Both the position numbers and the translations under genes were made by a program. This document shows positions 23,301 through 35,202 of a stretch of DNA of 64,000 nt, in pieces. How positions within the stretch are numbered: the first letter of the stretch is position 1; the number at the start of each line of letters is the position of its first letter. Source of the stretch: Anthoceros angustus (Eukaryota; Streptophyta; Anthocerotopsida; Anthocerotales; Anthocerotaceae); the NCBI GenBank assembly GCA_010909165.1, contig MU008162.1:1116001-1180000 (forward strand), given 5' to 3'. Below the pieces are notes generated by a model. It ran no database searches, was not told the origin of the DNA, and saw only the letters and a program-made list of their open reading frames with translations.

Positions 23301-26132
23301 ACAAAAGATCTGTCTTGCTCCTTGGGTGTCATGGGTCAATGGGCACAGCGGAACAGGTATGTCTTTTCTCTGTTCCTTTCAGGGTTGTATGTTATTTTGG
23401 TTGTGAATGACAGAGACCACTGTGCTAACACCTGTAGCGATGTTCTGTCACAGAGACTCATCTTTGACAAGCCTCCACCTGGTATACGAAAAATTGTTCT
23501 GGCAACAAATATGGCTGAGACAAGTATCACCATTCCAGACGTTGTTTTTGTGGTGGATACTGGGAAATGCAAGGAAACATCATATGATGCTCTTAACAAC
23601 ACGCCTTGCCTACTACCTTCCTGGATTTCTCAGGCATCAGCGCGACAAGTAAGTCCATTGCCCTATCTGTCTTTCAGTTCAAAAGCAAGGAGGTTCTAGA
23701 TGCTATCCATTGTGGTTGTTAGAGTGAGATACAGGACGTGCCCTGCTTTTTGAGATTATGTTACTACTGGGACTGTTTACTGCCTGTTTCAGAGACGAGG
23801 GAGGGCTGGACGTGTCAAGCCTGGTGTCTGTTACCATCTGTATCCAAAGGCTGTTCATGATGCACTACCTGAATACCAGCAGCCAGAGCTGCTTCGCACT
23901 CCATTGCACTCATTGTGCTTACAAATCAAAAGTCTGCAACTTGGGAACATCTCAGCATTTTTGTCAAGAGCACTGCAACCACCTGAATCTCTTGCAGTAT
24001 GAATTCGCTGTACATTTGCCCCCTCTGTGCAGTTGCTCTGGACATCTGGTAGAGGTGTCATACTGTGTACTTTTCTGATCTGCTCGACCTTGGGTCCTCA
24101 GGTGAAGAATTCTGTGGAGCATCTGAAGACGATTGGTGCCTTAGATGAGGATGAGGAGCTGACTCACCTTGGTATGGGTCTTCTTTCGCCTTTTGACCTA
24201 GCTGCTTCCCTTTAGAAGAAGCAGCATGTAAGAGAAGCAGAAGCAGCATGTGGTGTGTAAAAGTCTGGTTTTGTAATATTGTGCTGATTCCTGCAGGCCG
24301 CCACTTATCCATGCTGCCCTTGGAGCCTAGGCTTGGCAAGATGTTGATTATGGGTGCCGTATTCAGGTGCTTGGATCCAGTGCTTACTATCGCTGCATCA
24401 TGTACTTCCAGAGATGCGTTTGTGATGCCCATGGACAAGAAACTTGTAAGTCTCCGGGGAGGCACATGGTGGCACTTCCAGCTGTTGCTCTTTGTTGTCT
24501 CCTTTTCGCGGCTCCCGTATGCTTATCATGAGCTGTGTTTTACGTAATAGGTCTCTTGAATTCTCCACATACAAATCTGAATGCATGGGCTTGGAAGACT
24601 GATTTCCTTTTGGCTTTGGCAGCATGCAGAGGAGGCAAAACGCAGATTTTCAGGACAGGATCTCAGTGATCACATGACTACAGTACGAGCGTACGAATCT
24701 TGGCAAACTGCTATGAGTCAAGGAGTGGCAACCGACTTCTGCTGGAGGCATTTCTTGTCCATGCAGACTTTATTAGGGATATCCTCACTCCGACGGCAGT
24801 TCATGGGCCTGTTAACGGAAGCTGGGTTTGTTGACAATCAACTGGGACTCAGTGATGAGTACAGCCATGACAGAGACATAGTACGCAGTGTCATCTGTTC
24901 TGCCCTATTTCCGGCAGTGGTGTCTGCTGTGGTGAGCAACCTTCCATCTCATAATACTCATTTTCACCTGACATTATGCATGTTGACTAACTTGTTAACC
25001 CATGTGTGAATGTACAGCATAGATCAAGGTCTACTTCTTTCAAGACGTTGGAAGATGGGCAAGTCAACCTCCATTCTGTAAGTGTTGTTTATATTTGGGT
25101 GTGTTTTCTGCCCATCAGGTGATTGAGCCAAAGGCTAACCATCCGTGCTTGCATCATGTGCAGTTATCAGTCAATTCACAGGAAACAATGTTTCATTACC
25201 CGTGGTTGGTGTTCAACGAGAAGTTGAAGACTAGTAGTGTATTTATTCGTGACTCCACAGGCATCTCGGACTCTATGCTGCTCTTATTTGGTGGACAAGT
25301 GAAGCGGGGAGGAGAGGTATGGCCAACAGAAAGGAATTGCCTGGCTTTTCTTTCTGATCCACCGTGGAGACACGGGGTTACTGTGTTCTAACTGCGGTTG
25401 TGGAAATATTTGCAGCCTGGGCACCTGGTCATGCGGGATGGGTATTTAGAATTCTTCATGAAACCTGAACTAGCAGATACGATCATGAAACTCAGAACAG
25501 AGCTGGACGACCTTGTCCAAAAGAAGGTTATCCCCAATCCTCTTCCCATCAGACATGCAATGTCTCCACAATTCTACCCAGGCTTAGGCTTGAGCTGACA
25601 CGTGAATCCTTTCATGCTGCAGCTTGCAAACCCCCAGGTAGACATATACAAGGAGGGCCTCAACGTGATGAAAGCAGTGATGGAGCTGGTGCACGGGGAC
25701 GACTGCGCAGGGAAGTGGGTGTTTGGGCGCAAACCAAAGCCCGTCACACCACCCAAGATCACCGACGTGCTGGATGTGAAGGGCCTCCTCTCCCAGATTC
25801 TGAAGAAGTCCGGGAAGAAGATGCCTCTGTACAAGACAAGGGAAGTGAAAGGACACCGTTTCCAGTCCATGATAGAAGTGAAGGGCCATGCGTTCCTGGG
25901 GGAGCCTGCAGTGGGCAAGAAGCAAGCAGAGAACAATGCAACTGTAATGGCTCTGGAATGGCTGACTGGCATTTCTGATGGCAAAAGGGTGCAGAACACG
26001 CAGGTAGTCCAGGACGCCAGAGCCTCATATCTGAACGCCGCCGAGTCCATCAAGAAGGCCCTCCTCCCCATCCCCCCCGAGTCTTCCAGGAAGCAGCGGA
26101 AGAATGGCAAGAGATTCAAGCTCAGTGCATAA
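20310..26132 (+). CDS. DExH-box RNA helicase with C-terminal dsRBD (DHX36-like, plant DExH1/3/5 group)
   Basis: ATP-dependent RNA helicase (DEAH/RHA, SF2). Nineteen exons: 20310-20840, 21064-21215, 21305-21392, 21465-21719, 21829-21924, 22062-22250, 22334-22493, 22589-22719, 22824-22994, 23084-23356, 23454-23648, 23793-23996, 24102-24171, 24297-24445, 24623-24931, 25018-25077, 25164-25316, 25416-25526, 25623-26132; 1,268 residues. The N-terminal ~175 residues are variable and Arg-rich, possibly a targeting region. Motifs in order: GETGCGKT (I), TQPRRISA (Ia), DEIHERG (II), SATLNAEL (III), the FMTGWEDI strand, [10 protein letters not shown] (V), RRGRAGR (VI, completed across a junction). Then follow winged-helix/ratchet and OB regions and a dsRBD in the last exon ([14 protein letters not shown] ... 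[12 protein letters not shown]). The 20310 ATG is the first in frame; MLKIVRFQ, about 24 codons later, is an alternative. Confidence 0.93.
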
Positions 26133-27430
26133 GACATCCTGCCTGAATTCCTCCTCCTATTCTTCACATCGGAGCTGACCTGTGGAGCTACTGCAAGCTT
26201 CCCATGTACTAACTACTACACTACATTATCGTTGACTCCACATCCAACCTGTGACATCAGTGGATTGACCAACACATGTCGGCGCTGCCCAGACAGTACG
26301 TCCAGACGTACCTCTGCACTCTCTCCTTTCCAGATTGAAGATTTGTCGGTTGAAGCTCTGTAGGTTGTCTTTTTGTATCTGTTGCATTCATTTCTGACAG
26401 GGGCAGAGCTGGCGTTGGTTGTGGCAGGTTGGGAAAGCTCTTCTTCACAGACAGACGTGCACGGATGGCGTGCTGGGCAGCACACAGTACACCCACCAAC
26501 TTGGATCCTGGGAAGCCCCCTTTCCAGGCCAGTACACGAACCGGCTGCTCACTGGTGTCGCGTGAAGGGCCGACTGCACAAAAGCGTGCTTCCCCTTTTC
26601 CTCCCTCTTGGGTGGGGCAGTTGGATGTGTCACTTTTTCTTATCAGCTGCAGATTGCAATCTACCTCTCTGGGACACTCTGGTGGTTCAACTGGGCTGTC
26701 TTCATTCCATTCCACACTCTTCCCATCTCAACTCTGCTGTCCTCATCCATCACTCTTTCCGTGCGCTGTCACCAACCGGAAGGCCGCCTGCGACCTAACT
26801 TCCAAGACCAGTAGCGGCGATGCAAGGAATCCTTCAAAACCGCTGATTGGCCCCACCATCCGGGCAGCTTCCGTCGGGGTCGGGCAGCAACATCCCGGCT
26901 CATACGGCCCGTATGCGGTCTGTACACGTTCGTTGCCTCCATGTGCGTGTATGTGCGATGAAGACTTGAATACAAACACGGGTTTCAAAACCGTGCGGTT
27001 CTAAAACCGAAACGGTTGTCATTTATTCACGCTTCCGTTTTGCTGTTTCCACTAATTTCGTAAATCAGATTTAAATGCCGTACCCTCCCGGGCTGTTATA
27101 AGGTCATAAGCATTATGCGCGTCGACCACCATTGTTCTACCACTTGCCGCATGTGCAAGTGCAAAAAGTCGCTGGTGCAGTTCCTTGGAAGGAGTGGAAT
27201 CGGTGTGGTGAGGTTGCTATTCCTCCTCCTCCATTTGTTGAAACTAATGACACCAATTCAGCAGCAAAGGGTGGCGCTTGCAGAGAATCCGAGGGTGTGG
27301 TGAGATTGCTATTCCTCCTCCTTCATTTGTTGAAACTAATGACACCAATTCAGCAGCGAAGGATGGCGCCTACACAAAATCCGAGCTTGATTCTTCCCAG
27401 ACAGCCCTTCCTTATGTAGTGACCTAGCGG
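26133..27430. other. Helicase 3' flank and intergenic DNA
   Basis: The first ~680 bases are the helicase 3' UTR and flank, recognisable because a diverged copy follows the helicase pseudogene at about 34000-34770. Further on, a ~92-base imperfect tandem repeat (about 27203-27385, unit containing ttgctattcctcctcct and gacaccaattcagcagc) occurs twice. No gene is seen. Confidence 0.6.
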
Positions 27431-27686
27431 ATTTACATGCCTATACCACTACAAGATTAGGGAATTCACATGCCTATTCCACTACAAGACTAGGGAATTC
27501 ACATGCCTATTCCACTACAAGACTAGGGAATTCACATGCCTATTCCACTACAAGACTAGGGAATTCACATGCCTATTCCACTACAAGACTAGGGAATTCA
27601 CATGCCTATTCCTCTACAAGACTAGGGAATTCACATGCCTATTCCACTACAAGACTAGGGAATTCACATGCCTATTCCACTACAAG
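27431..27686. repeat. 33-base minisatellite, 7.8 copies
   Basis: Seven full units of 33 bases plus a 25-base partial unit. Each reads attcacatgcctattccact followed by acaagactaggga. The first unit has three changes and one later unit has a single change; the rest look identical. No spacers separate the units, so it is a minisatellite and not a CRISPR array. Confidence 0.95.
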
Positions 27687-29915
27687 AAACATAAGGGTTT
27701 TGAACGTTGTAGAAACCTACAACACTTTTATAACGGGTCAAACTCTCGCTGTAAAAGTTTTGATTATTTTACAATACGGATGAGAGAGTAATTGGACGTG
27801 GCATCTATGTGAATCTAGTTAGGAGGGGTAAATTACTGAAGTGGCTTTACTTGACATGGTAAATTGACAGGGACGTTGCAACTACAATTGTAAAATGTTG
27901 GAAAGATATCTTTCACTTAGAATGAAAAGTATTTTTCAAAATATTTTATTAACTTGAATAATTTTAATAATTATGATATAGGCCCTTATACTAATGGACG
28001 TGTGTATTGATTGCATTGCACATTAGGTTGTAAGTATCTAGATACAGCAAATGACGTTGTAAAACTCCGGGAAGTTATTATTCACTTTAAATTATGAAAT
28101 ATATTTTAAAATTACTTCTTGAGGTGAATAATTTCAATATTTTTAAACCACGAGTGTCATCATTTTCTTACTTACATCACATCTTTGCTTACATATGCGG
28201 ATTGGGACATTCATTGTCTATTTCTCTTTCTGCATGTATGCGGGTTGGACCTTAAATTCATTCATTCATTCCTAATCCATTCCCACCACTCCGAGAAAGC
28301 CTCCAATATTAAAGTTTACTTGGTTTCGGGCGGTTGGTAGTTTTGAAATGCATGATCGTGGGGGCTAGTCCCCCTACATGGTGCCCTTCGTTGGGTTTTT
28401 CCCCTTTTGTTTTTGGGTGGATGAGATCTCTTTTTTATAATAAAATCTTCTTTCCCTCTTGGGTTTAAACATTTCTGGATTTTGTGGCATCTTCGGTTAT
28501 ATATGCGAACAAGGCCTGAGAATATTATCCACAACAAAAAAGCTAAAAAAGCTCGAAAATATACGTGGATGCCTCATGGTCGTCAACCCGGTACAAGTCC
28601 GACATCGCTGGGTGGAAAAGCCACATAGTATTCAGACGTAGAACGTGGACGAATCACAGCTGACCGCTCCAACCGACGACAGCAGGTCCAACCAACAGGT
28701 AACGAACGAACTTCCCTTTATGCCAGATTTTTGTTGCTGCTACCGTCCAAAGTGGCGAAAGCGCACGTATGCATACGGGCATATCCACCAGAGCTTGGCG
28801 ACCGGCAAACCGGCAAACCGGCAATGACTTGACAGCCGTACAATCCGGCACGTGATAAGGCCAAACTCGCGGCAATGCTAATATCGTTGCAATGCTAATA
28901 TGGTTGCCATGTTGGTAGGTATGCGGCGGCGCACGAGTGGCGCGTCCTACGACTTAGAGTTGTCTTCAAAGCGAGGAAATTAGACTAGGAGTCGGTGAGT
29001 TTGGGTGTTTGGGTTCAGCGGGATTTGGAATCCGGATCGCAGAGGGACGCACCAGCAGGGCAGACAAGTCCCACGACACGTCCCCGCTCGGGTAAGAGCA
29101 AAATAAGCCCGCCCGCTCCTCACATTTCGCTGGCGGGGCTGAGCGACGTTGCGCGCCAGGATACAATATTCGGCCCGCCTCCTTCCTCCTCCGTGCCGGC
29201 CACTTCGCTTCGCTTCCCTTCCATTCCCTTGCGCTCTGCTGCTGCTGGGAAGCGTCCGCCTCTGCATTCCCCGCACGCCATTCTGCCCCGCCCCGGCGTC
29301 GCTGCTTCCGCGGGCTCCCGGATTCATTCGAGGGAGGACGGGAGGGAGGACGGAGGGACTTGATTTTGCGCCTGCTGTCATCGGCGGCAGGAGTGCAATT
29401 CTGGAGACCTGTCTTGTGTCCGGTTCGTTTTGTGAATGCTTCTGCGCTGTTGAAGCTGTGATGATGAGTTGTGGATCTCGGGATTACCGGGAGTAGTTGC
29501 ATGCAAGGCTGGGGAATTTGTAGGGATGGAGTGGTGGTTTGTGAGGCGTGGTTTGAAGTTTGGCGGAGCTGGAACGCTTGCCAGCAGCTCACGGTGGACG
29601 TTCGAGGAGTTTATGCCTTGTTTGCTTATATTTTGTTTTCGGTGCTTTGCTTCAGGTTTTGGTTTTGGCTTTAGGTGTGAGCGCCTGATTTGCGGGTGTG
29701 CGGGACCTGGGAGCTTGTGAGAAGCAGGAGATGGAGCTGCCGGCGAAAATGCGTGAAATTTGGCGGTCTTTCTACCGGGCGTGGATTTGCTGAGCTCACG
29801 TCGGGTCGTTTCCGGGAGTGTGGAACTCAAGGCGAGCTGTTGCGGTCATCTGCGGATTTGCTGGTTCTGGAAGTTGGAATTTTCTTTTCGGCGTCGGTGA
29901 TTTGATTTGGTGGAG
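27687..29915. other. Intergenic region and promoter of CHX copy A
   Basis: AT-rich and gene-free to about 28300, then a LINE tail fragment (28325-28455). From about 28640 the sequence is shared, with divergence, with the region upstream of CHX copy B (41100 onward), so it belongs to the duplicated block. The last ~500 bases are GC-rich and strongly alike in both copies, as expected for a conserved promoter and 5' UTR. Confidence 0.55.
28325..28455 (+). mobile_element. 5'-truncated tail of a LINE-type retrotransposon
   Basis: About 130 bases matching, with few changes, the 3' end of the larger element at 40796-40935 (tcgggcggttggtagttttg ... tttttataataaa). Only the 3' UTR remains, the usual result of incomplete target-primed reverse transcription. 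Its left edge follows the sequence aatattaaagttt. Confidence 0.8.
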
Positions 29916-32780
29916 ATGGCGGGACTTAATTTGGTGGAGATGGCGGCCGCCGCCGTTGGCAACGCGTCCTGCAAGTGCCCCAAACCTATGGCGGCCACCT
30001 CCAATGGCGCGTGGCAGGGGGACAGTCCGATCCATTTCGCCTTGCCTCTGCTGATTATTCAGATTTGTATTGTGCTCCTGCTGTCGAGAACGATTGCGGT
30101 CATTCTGAAGCCACTGAGGCAGCCTCGAGTTATTGCGGAGATCATTGTGAGCTTTCCTTGTCCGCCCGTTGGGATTCTCTCCAGGCTCAAGTTTGTCCTT
30201 TCAGTTGTCTTGGAATTAGAGCTCAGCAACGGCAGTTACTTTACTGCTTTCTTGCTTTCCATGTGCTTTTTCGCTCCTTGGCGGTTTGTGTCTGTCCTCT
30301 GACTTTTGCTTGTGCACGGCTGCAGGGAGGAGTTCTGCTTGGACCATCGGGTATTGGCCGCAATGCAGAATTTCTGAACAAGCTTTTCCCCAAACAGAGC
30401 CTGGTGGTATTGGACACTGTTGCCGGCCTGGGACTCATGTTCTTCTTGTTTCTTGTGGGACTTGAACTGGATCTGACTTCTGTCCGAAGGACTGGTCGTA
30501 GGGCCCTGGCCATTGCAGTAGCTGGAATTACTCTACCATTTGTTGCAGGGGTTGGAGTTTCGTTTGTTTTGCATAACACGATAGCTGGGAGTGTGAAATT
30601 TGCCCCGTTTCTGGTTTTCATGGGAGTGGCCATGTCCATCACTGCCTTTCCGGTGCTGGCTCGAATTCTTGCTGAGCTCAAGCTCTTGACTACAGAAGTA
30701 GGTCAAATGGCTATGTCAGCTGCAGCCGTGAACGATGTGGTTGCTTGGGTTCTGTTGGCCCTTGCAATTGCCCTGTCCGGCTCCTCCAGTACCACCGGCA
30801 ACAAGAGCCCTGCAGTTGTGGCGTGGGTTCTTCTTTCAGCAGCAGCTTTTGTGATCTTCATGTTTCTTGCGGTGAAGCCTGCTGTAACTTGGCTTATCAG
30901 AAGATCGGGGGATGGTCAACCTGGGGAGCTGACTATAGTGTTAACGTTAGCTGGAGTGCTGCTGGCTGGTTTCTGTACAGATTTGATTGGGATCCATTCA
31001 ATTTTCGGGGCCTTCCTGTTTGGACTCATCATTCCCAAGGATGGGCCATTTGCCGGGCAAGTGATTGAAAAGATTGAAGACCTTGTCATGACATTGTTTT
31101 TGCCCCTCTATTTCGCATCAAGTGGACTGAAAACCAATATTGGGTCTGTCCATGGAGCTCAAGCTGGTGGTTTATTGGTGTTGGTGGTAACTGTTGCCTG
31201 CGGGGGCAAGATTCTGGGGACGCTGTTGGTTACGTTGCTACATGGAGTGAAATTCAGACAGTCACTCACTCTTGGAGTTCTTATGAATACCAAGGGTTTG
31301 GTGGAGCTCATTGTGCTGAACATCGGGAAGGATCGCAAGGTATTTCATTGTTCATATAGCATTTTCCCTTGGGATAGCAGTGTCTGTCAACATGTGTAGT
31401 GAGGGTTGGTGTCTTGGCGAGTCATTCCAGTGACTGATGAAATTGTGTGCGCAGGTTCTGAATGACGAAGTTTTTGCGATAATGGTTATCATGGCTCTAT
31501 TTACGACATTCATAACCACGCCGATCGTTATGTTGCTATATAAACCAACAGGACTTTCGGCTCCCCCCTACAACAGGAGGAAGCTGGACATGGAGTCGAG
31601 GAAGGAGGAGTTTAGACTTCTAAGCTGTGTGCACGGAGTGACGCATGTTCCCTCCATGATCAATCTGACGGAAGCAAGTCGGGGAACAAGGAAGCGTGCG
31701 GTGCGGCTCTTCATTTTGCACCTGGTGGAACTGTCTGAACGTTCTTCTGCCATTAGGCTGGTACAGCGTGCAAGGAGGCATGGCCGTCCCTTTTTCAACA
31801 GCAGTGTGGGAGCACAAGAGAGGGACGAAATCGTAGTTGCCTTTGAGGCATATGCCCAGTTATCAAAGGTGACAGTGCGACCCATGACTGCCATTTCTAA
31901 CTTGTCCGATATGCATGAGGACATATGTGCAACTGCAGAAGATAAGCGAGTTTCCATCATCTTTCTGCCATTCCACAAGCACATGCGGGTGGATGGTGTT
32001 TTGGAGGGAGGAAATGCTGGCTTCCGTGCAGTCAATCAGAAGGTGCTGCAGCATGCTCCGTGCTCTGTGGCCATTGTGGTCGACAGAGGCCTTGGTGGAG
32101 CTCAAAGGGCTTCCAGCACCGTGGATCACTCAGTAGCTGTGCTTTTCTTTGGAGGCCAGGATGACAGAGAAGCTCTCGTCTTAGCCAAGAGGATGGCTGA
32201 GCACCCGGGTGTTAAGTTGAAAGTGATCAGGTTCAAACAGGACCCCACGGCACAGGATCAGCCGATAACCATATCTGGTGAGGAAGGTGCCCCTCCAGCA
32301 CCTGGACATGCACGATCAGGTGGTGGTCGCCCCAGTAAGTATTCTTACGATTCTTACCACATAGTGATCGCGGGAATTGATGCCCAAAAGCAGCAGGAAC
32401 TGGATGAGGACGCTCTGGCTCGAGTCCAGGAGGAGATAGCACAAGTTACTAGCGGTGCAGAAGCGCCATCTATGGTATTCGAGGAGTTATCCATCCACGA
32501 CCCTGTGCAAGCAGCTCAGCGAATCGGAAGGTCTAACGAGTTTGACCTGATAATTGTGGGGATGGGTCGGAAACCAGGCGCTCTGATCGCCAGTTTGGCC
32601 CACCATCCGGCGGAACATGCGGAGCTGGGACTCATCGGTGATGCGCTCAATGCATCCAGCGGGCCGCAGACCAAGGCGTCAGTACTGGTCGTCCAACAGT
32701 TTGATCCGGAGCTCATGATCGGAGGCAGGGTGACCATTCAGGAGGGCGTCAACTCACCGGACATCATCGGCTCGGCATGA
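29916..32780 (+). CDS. Cation/H+ antiporter, CHX family (CPA2), copy A
   Basis: Monovalent cation (K+/Na+) and proton exchanger of endomembranes or plasma membrane. Exons 29916-30146, 30326-31339, 31455-32780 give 856 residues, normal for CHX (about 800-870). The first two exons encode the Na+/H+ exchanger fold with about 12 membrane segments: LPLLIIQICIVLLLSRTIAV, GGVLLGPSGIGRN, FLFLVGLELDL, ITAFPVLARILAELKLL and the ion-binding segment AAAVNDVVAW, with the Asn-Asp pair usual for plant CHX. The third exon finishes the transport domain (NDEVFAIMVIMALFTTFITTP, YKPTG) and adds the ~400-residue cytosolic UspA-like region with the FLPFHKH stretch. The first in-frame ATG gives MAGLNLVEMA; MAAAAVGN, eight codons on, is an alternative. 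Copy B lies 12,480 bases downstream. Confidence 0.95.
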
Positions 32781-33078
32781 CATCCAGGGTGAAGGTGAAC
32801 GACCAGCCTTGAGGCAATCCGTCAGGAAGGATTTTTGTCTGGATGAGTTCCTCGAGTTGTACTATAGAATCTACGATCTGTAATTGGAAGGTGGGGGTTA
32901 GGAGTTTTAAGGACCTTGTCACTGATTTCCATTGTACATACATCTTGGCTCCCGGAGCCTCCCGCGCTTCACTCGGTGTGGTGAAATGCCATAGCTTTTG
33001 GGTAAAAAACGTGTTATAGGTGCTCTTTTGACTACCTATGTAGTTACAGGCTCGGGAAAACTTTCACACTGCTGGACT
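32781..33078. other. 3' flank of CHX copy A up to the duplication junction
   Basis: The first ~130 bases match the CHX copy B 3' flank, then similarity stops. At 33079 the sequence switches to helicase intron 9 (ttcatagtttggacaca, also at 23041). Confidence 0.65.
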
Positions 33079-34770
33079 GTTCATAGTTTGGACACACCTG
33101 ATTTCTTGAGTTGTGAGTGCAGGATGCCATGGCTGCCCACCAATTTAGCAACTATAGTGAGAGGACTCAAGCATCCTTAGCTTGCTGGAGTGCCGATGGA
33201 TTAGGATTTAACTTGATCAGAAGGGTTTTGAGTCATATACGCGAAGATGAGAGGGAAGGTGCAGTACTAGTGTTTGTGACTGGATGGGAAGATATTGGTG
33301 CTTTGTTGAACCTATTGCTCCTTGGGTGTCATGGGTCAATGGGCACAGCGGAACAGGTGTGTCGTTCCCCTATCCCTTCCGGTTGTTATTTTGGTTGTGA
33401 GTGACAGAGGCCACTTTGCTAACACCTGTAGCAATCTTCTGTTACAGAGACTCATATCTTTGACAAGCCTCCACCCGGTATGCGAAAAATGGTTTTGGCA
33501 AAAATATGGCTGAGACAAGTATCACCGTCCCAGACGTGGTTTTTGTGGTGGATGCTGGGAAATGCAAAGAAACATCGTGTGATGCTGTTAACAACACGCC
33601 TTGCTTACTACCTTCCTGAATTTCTCAAGCATCAGTGCGACAAGTGAGTCCATTACCCTATCTGTCTTACAGTTACAAAGCAAGGAGGTTGTAGATAGTA
33701 TCCAGGGTGGTTGTTAGAGTGAGCTGCAGGACGTGGCCTGGTCTTTGAGATGACGTTACTACGGGGGCTGTTTACTGCCTGTTTCAGAGAAGAGGGAGAA
33801 CTGGACATGTCAAGCGTGGTGTCCGTTACCATCCATCTATATCCGAAGGCTGTTCATGACGCACTGCGATAGTACCAGCAGCCAGGGCTGCTGCGCACTC
33901 ATTGTGCTTACAAATCAAAAGTCTGCAACCTGGGAACATTTCAGCATTTTTGTCCAGAGCACTGAAATGCGCAATACAAACCTGCCAACATGCCTGCTGA
34001 ATTCCTCCCTCGTTCTTTACATGGGAGTTGACCTGTGCATCTACAGCAAGCGTAAATGTACTATGCCAGCCACTAGATACTGTACATTCTCGTTAACTGC
34101 ACATCCAACATGTACCAGCAGTGGGTTGACCAATTCATGACGGCGCTGCCCAGATTGTACGCCCAGACCCACCTCTGCACTCTCGTCTTTCCAGCTTTGT
34201 TGGGTTGACGCTTTATGTGTTGGTGTTCTGACAGGGGCAGAGCTGGCGTTGCTTTTGGATGGTTGAGAAAGCTCTTCTTCATATGCTTGCACAGATGGCG
34301 TGCTGGGCGGCACACAATTACCAACACACATCAACTTGGGTCATGGAAAGCCACTTTTCCCGTACACCAACTGCGGTCCAGTGGTGTCACGGGAAGGACC
34401 GACTGCACACATTATGAAGCCTTGTTCCCCTGTTCCTCTTGGGTGGGGCAGTTGGACGTCATTTTTTTTTTATCACCAGCAGCTGCAACTCGGCTGTCTT
34501 CATTTCTCACTCCTCCCATTTCAACTCTGTTGTCCTATGTTTGATGGGTTCTCCCCACCATCTCTTCCCCCCATTAAAGAAACCTCCTTTCAACTCGGCT
34601 GTCTTCATTCCTCACTCTTTCCATTTCAACTTTGTTCTCCTCCGTTGAATGGGCTCATCTCTTCCCCTCACTAAAGAAACCTCCTTCCAACTCAGCTCTC
34701 CTCAGTCATCACTCTTTCCTTTTCCACCAACAGGAAGGCCTGACCTGACTACTAGAACCCAATAACGGCA
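33079..34770 (+). pseudogene. Broken partial copy of the DExH helicase 3' half
   Basis: Matches the intact gene from intron 9 onward, introns included, so it is a DNA-level duplicate and not a retrocopy. The exon 10 equivalent (from about 33124, [17 protein letters not shown]) lacks about ten codons after ALLNLL. The exon 11 equivalent has a two-base insertion near 33454. The exon 12 equivalent begins about 33786. It then jumps near 33960 to the 3' end and flank of the parent gene (aattcctcc... equals about 26140 onward), losing exons 13-19. It has no start, several frame breaks and no dsRBD, so it is non-functional. Confidence 0.9.
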
Positions 34771-35202
34771 CTCGTCCCGTACACCAACTGCGGTCCAGTG
34801 GTGTCACGGGAAGGACCGACTGCACACATTATGAAGCCTTGTTCCCCTGTTCCTCTTGGGTGGGGCAGTTGGACGTCATTTTTTTTTTATCACCAGCAGC
34901 TGCAACTCGGCTGTCTTCATTTCTCACTCCTCCCATTTCAACTCTGTTGTCCTATGTTTGATGGGTTCTCCCCACCATCTCTTCCCCCCATTAAAGAAAC
35001 CTCCTTTCAACTCGGCTGTCTTCATTCCTCACTCTTTCCATTTCAACTTTGTTCTCCTCCGTTGAATGGGCTCATCTCTTCCCCTCACTAAAGAAACCTC
35101 CTTCCAACTCAGCTCTCCTCAGTCATCACTCTTTCCTTTTCCACCAACAGGAAGGCCTGACCTGACTACTAGAACCCAATAACGGCACTCGTCCCGTACA
35201 CC
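34369..35202. repeat. 417-base tandem duplication, two copies
   Basis: Copy one covers about 34369-34785 and copy two 34786-35202. The 417-base offset holds throughout and the copies look identical by eye. It begins cccgtacaccaactgcggtc and lies in the duplicated helicase 3' flank. Non-coding. Confidence 0.92.

Noticed and set aside
27431-27686. CRISPR-like array of 33-base repeats
   Set aside because: The repeats are contiguous with no spacers, and the window is a plant nuclear genome.
29975-30320. Extended N-terminus of CHX copy A in another frame
   Set aside because: It reads through intron 1 in the wrong frame; the spliced exon 1 gives the expected first membrane segment in both copies.
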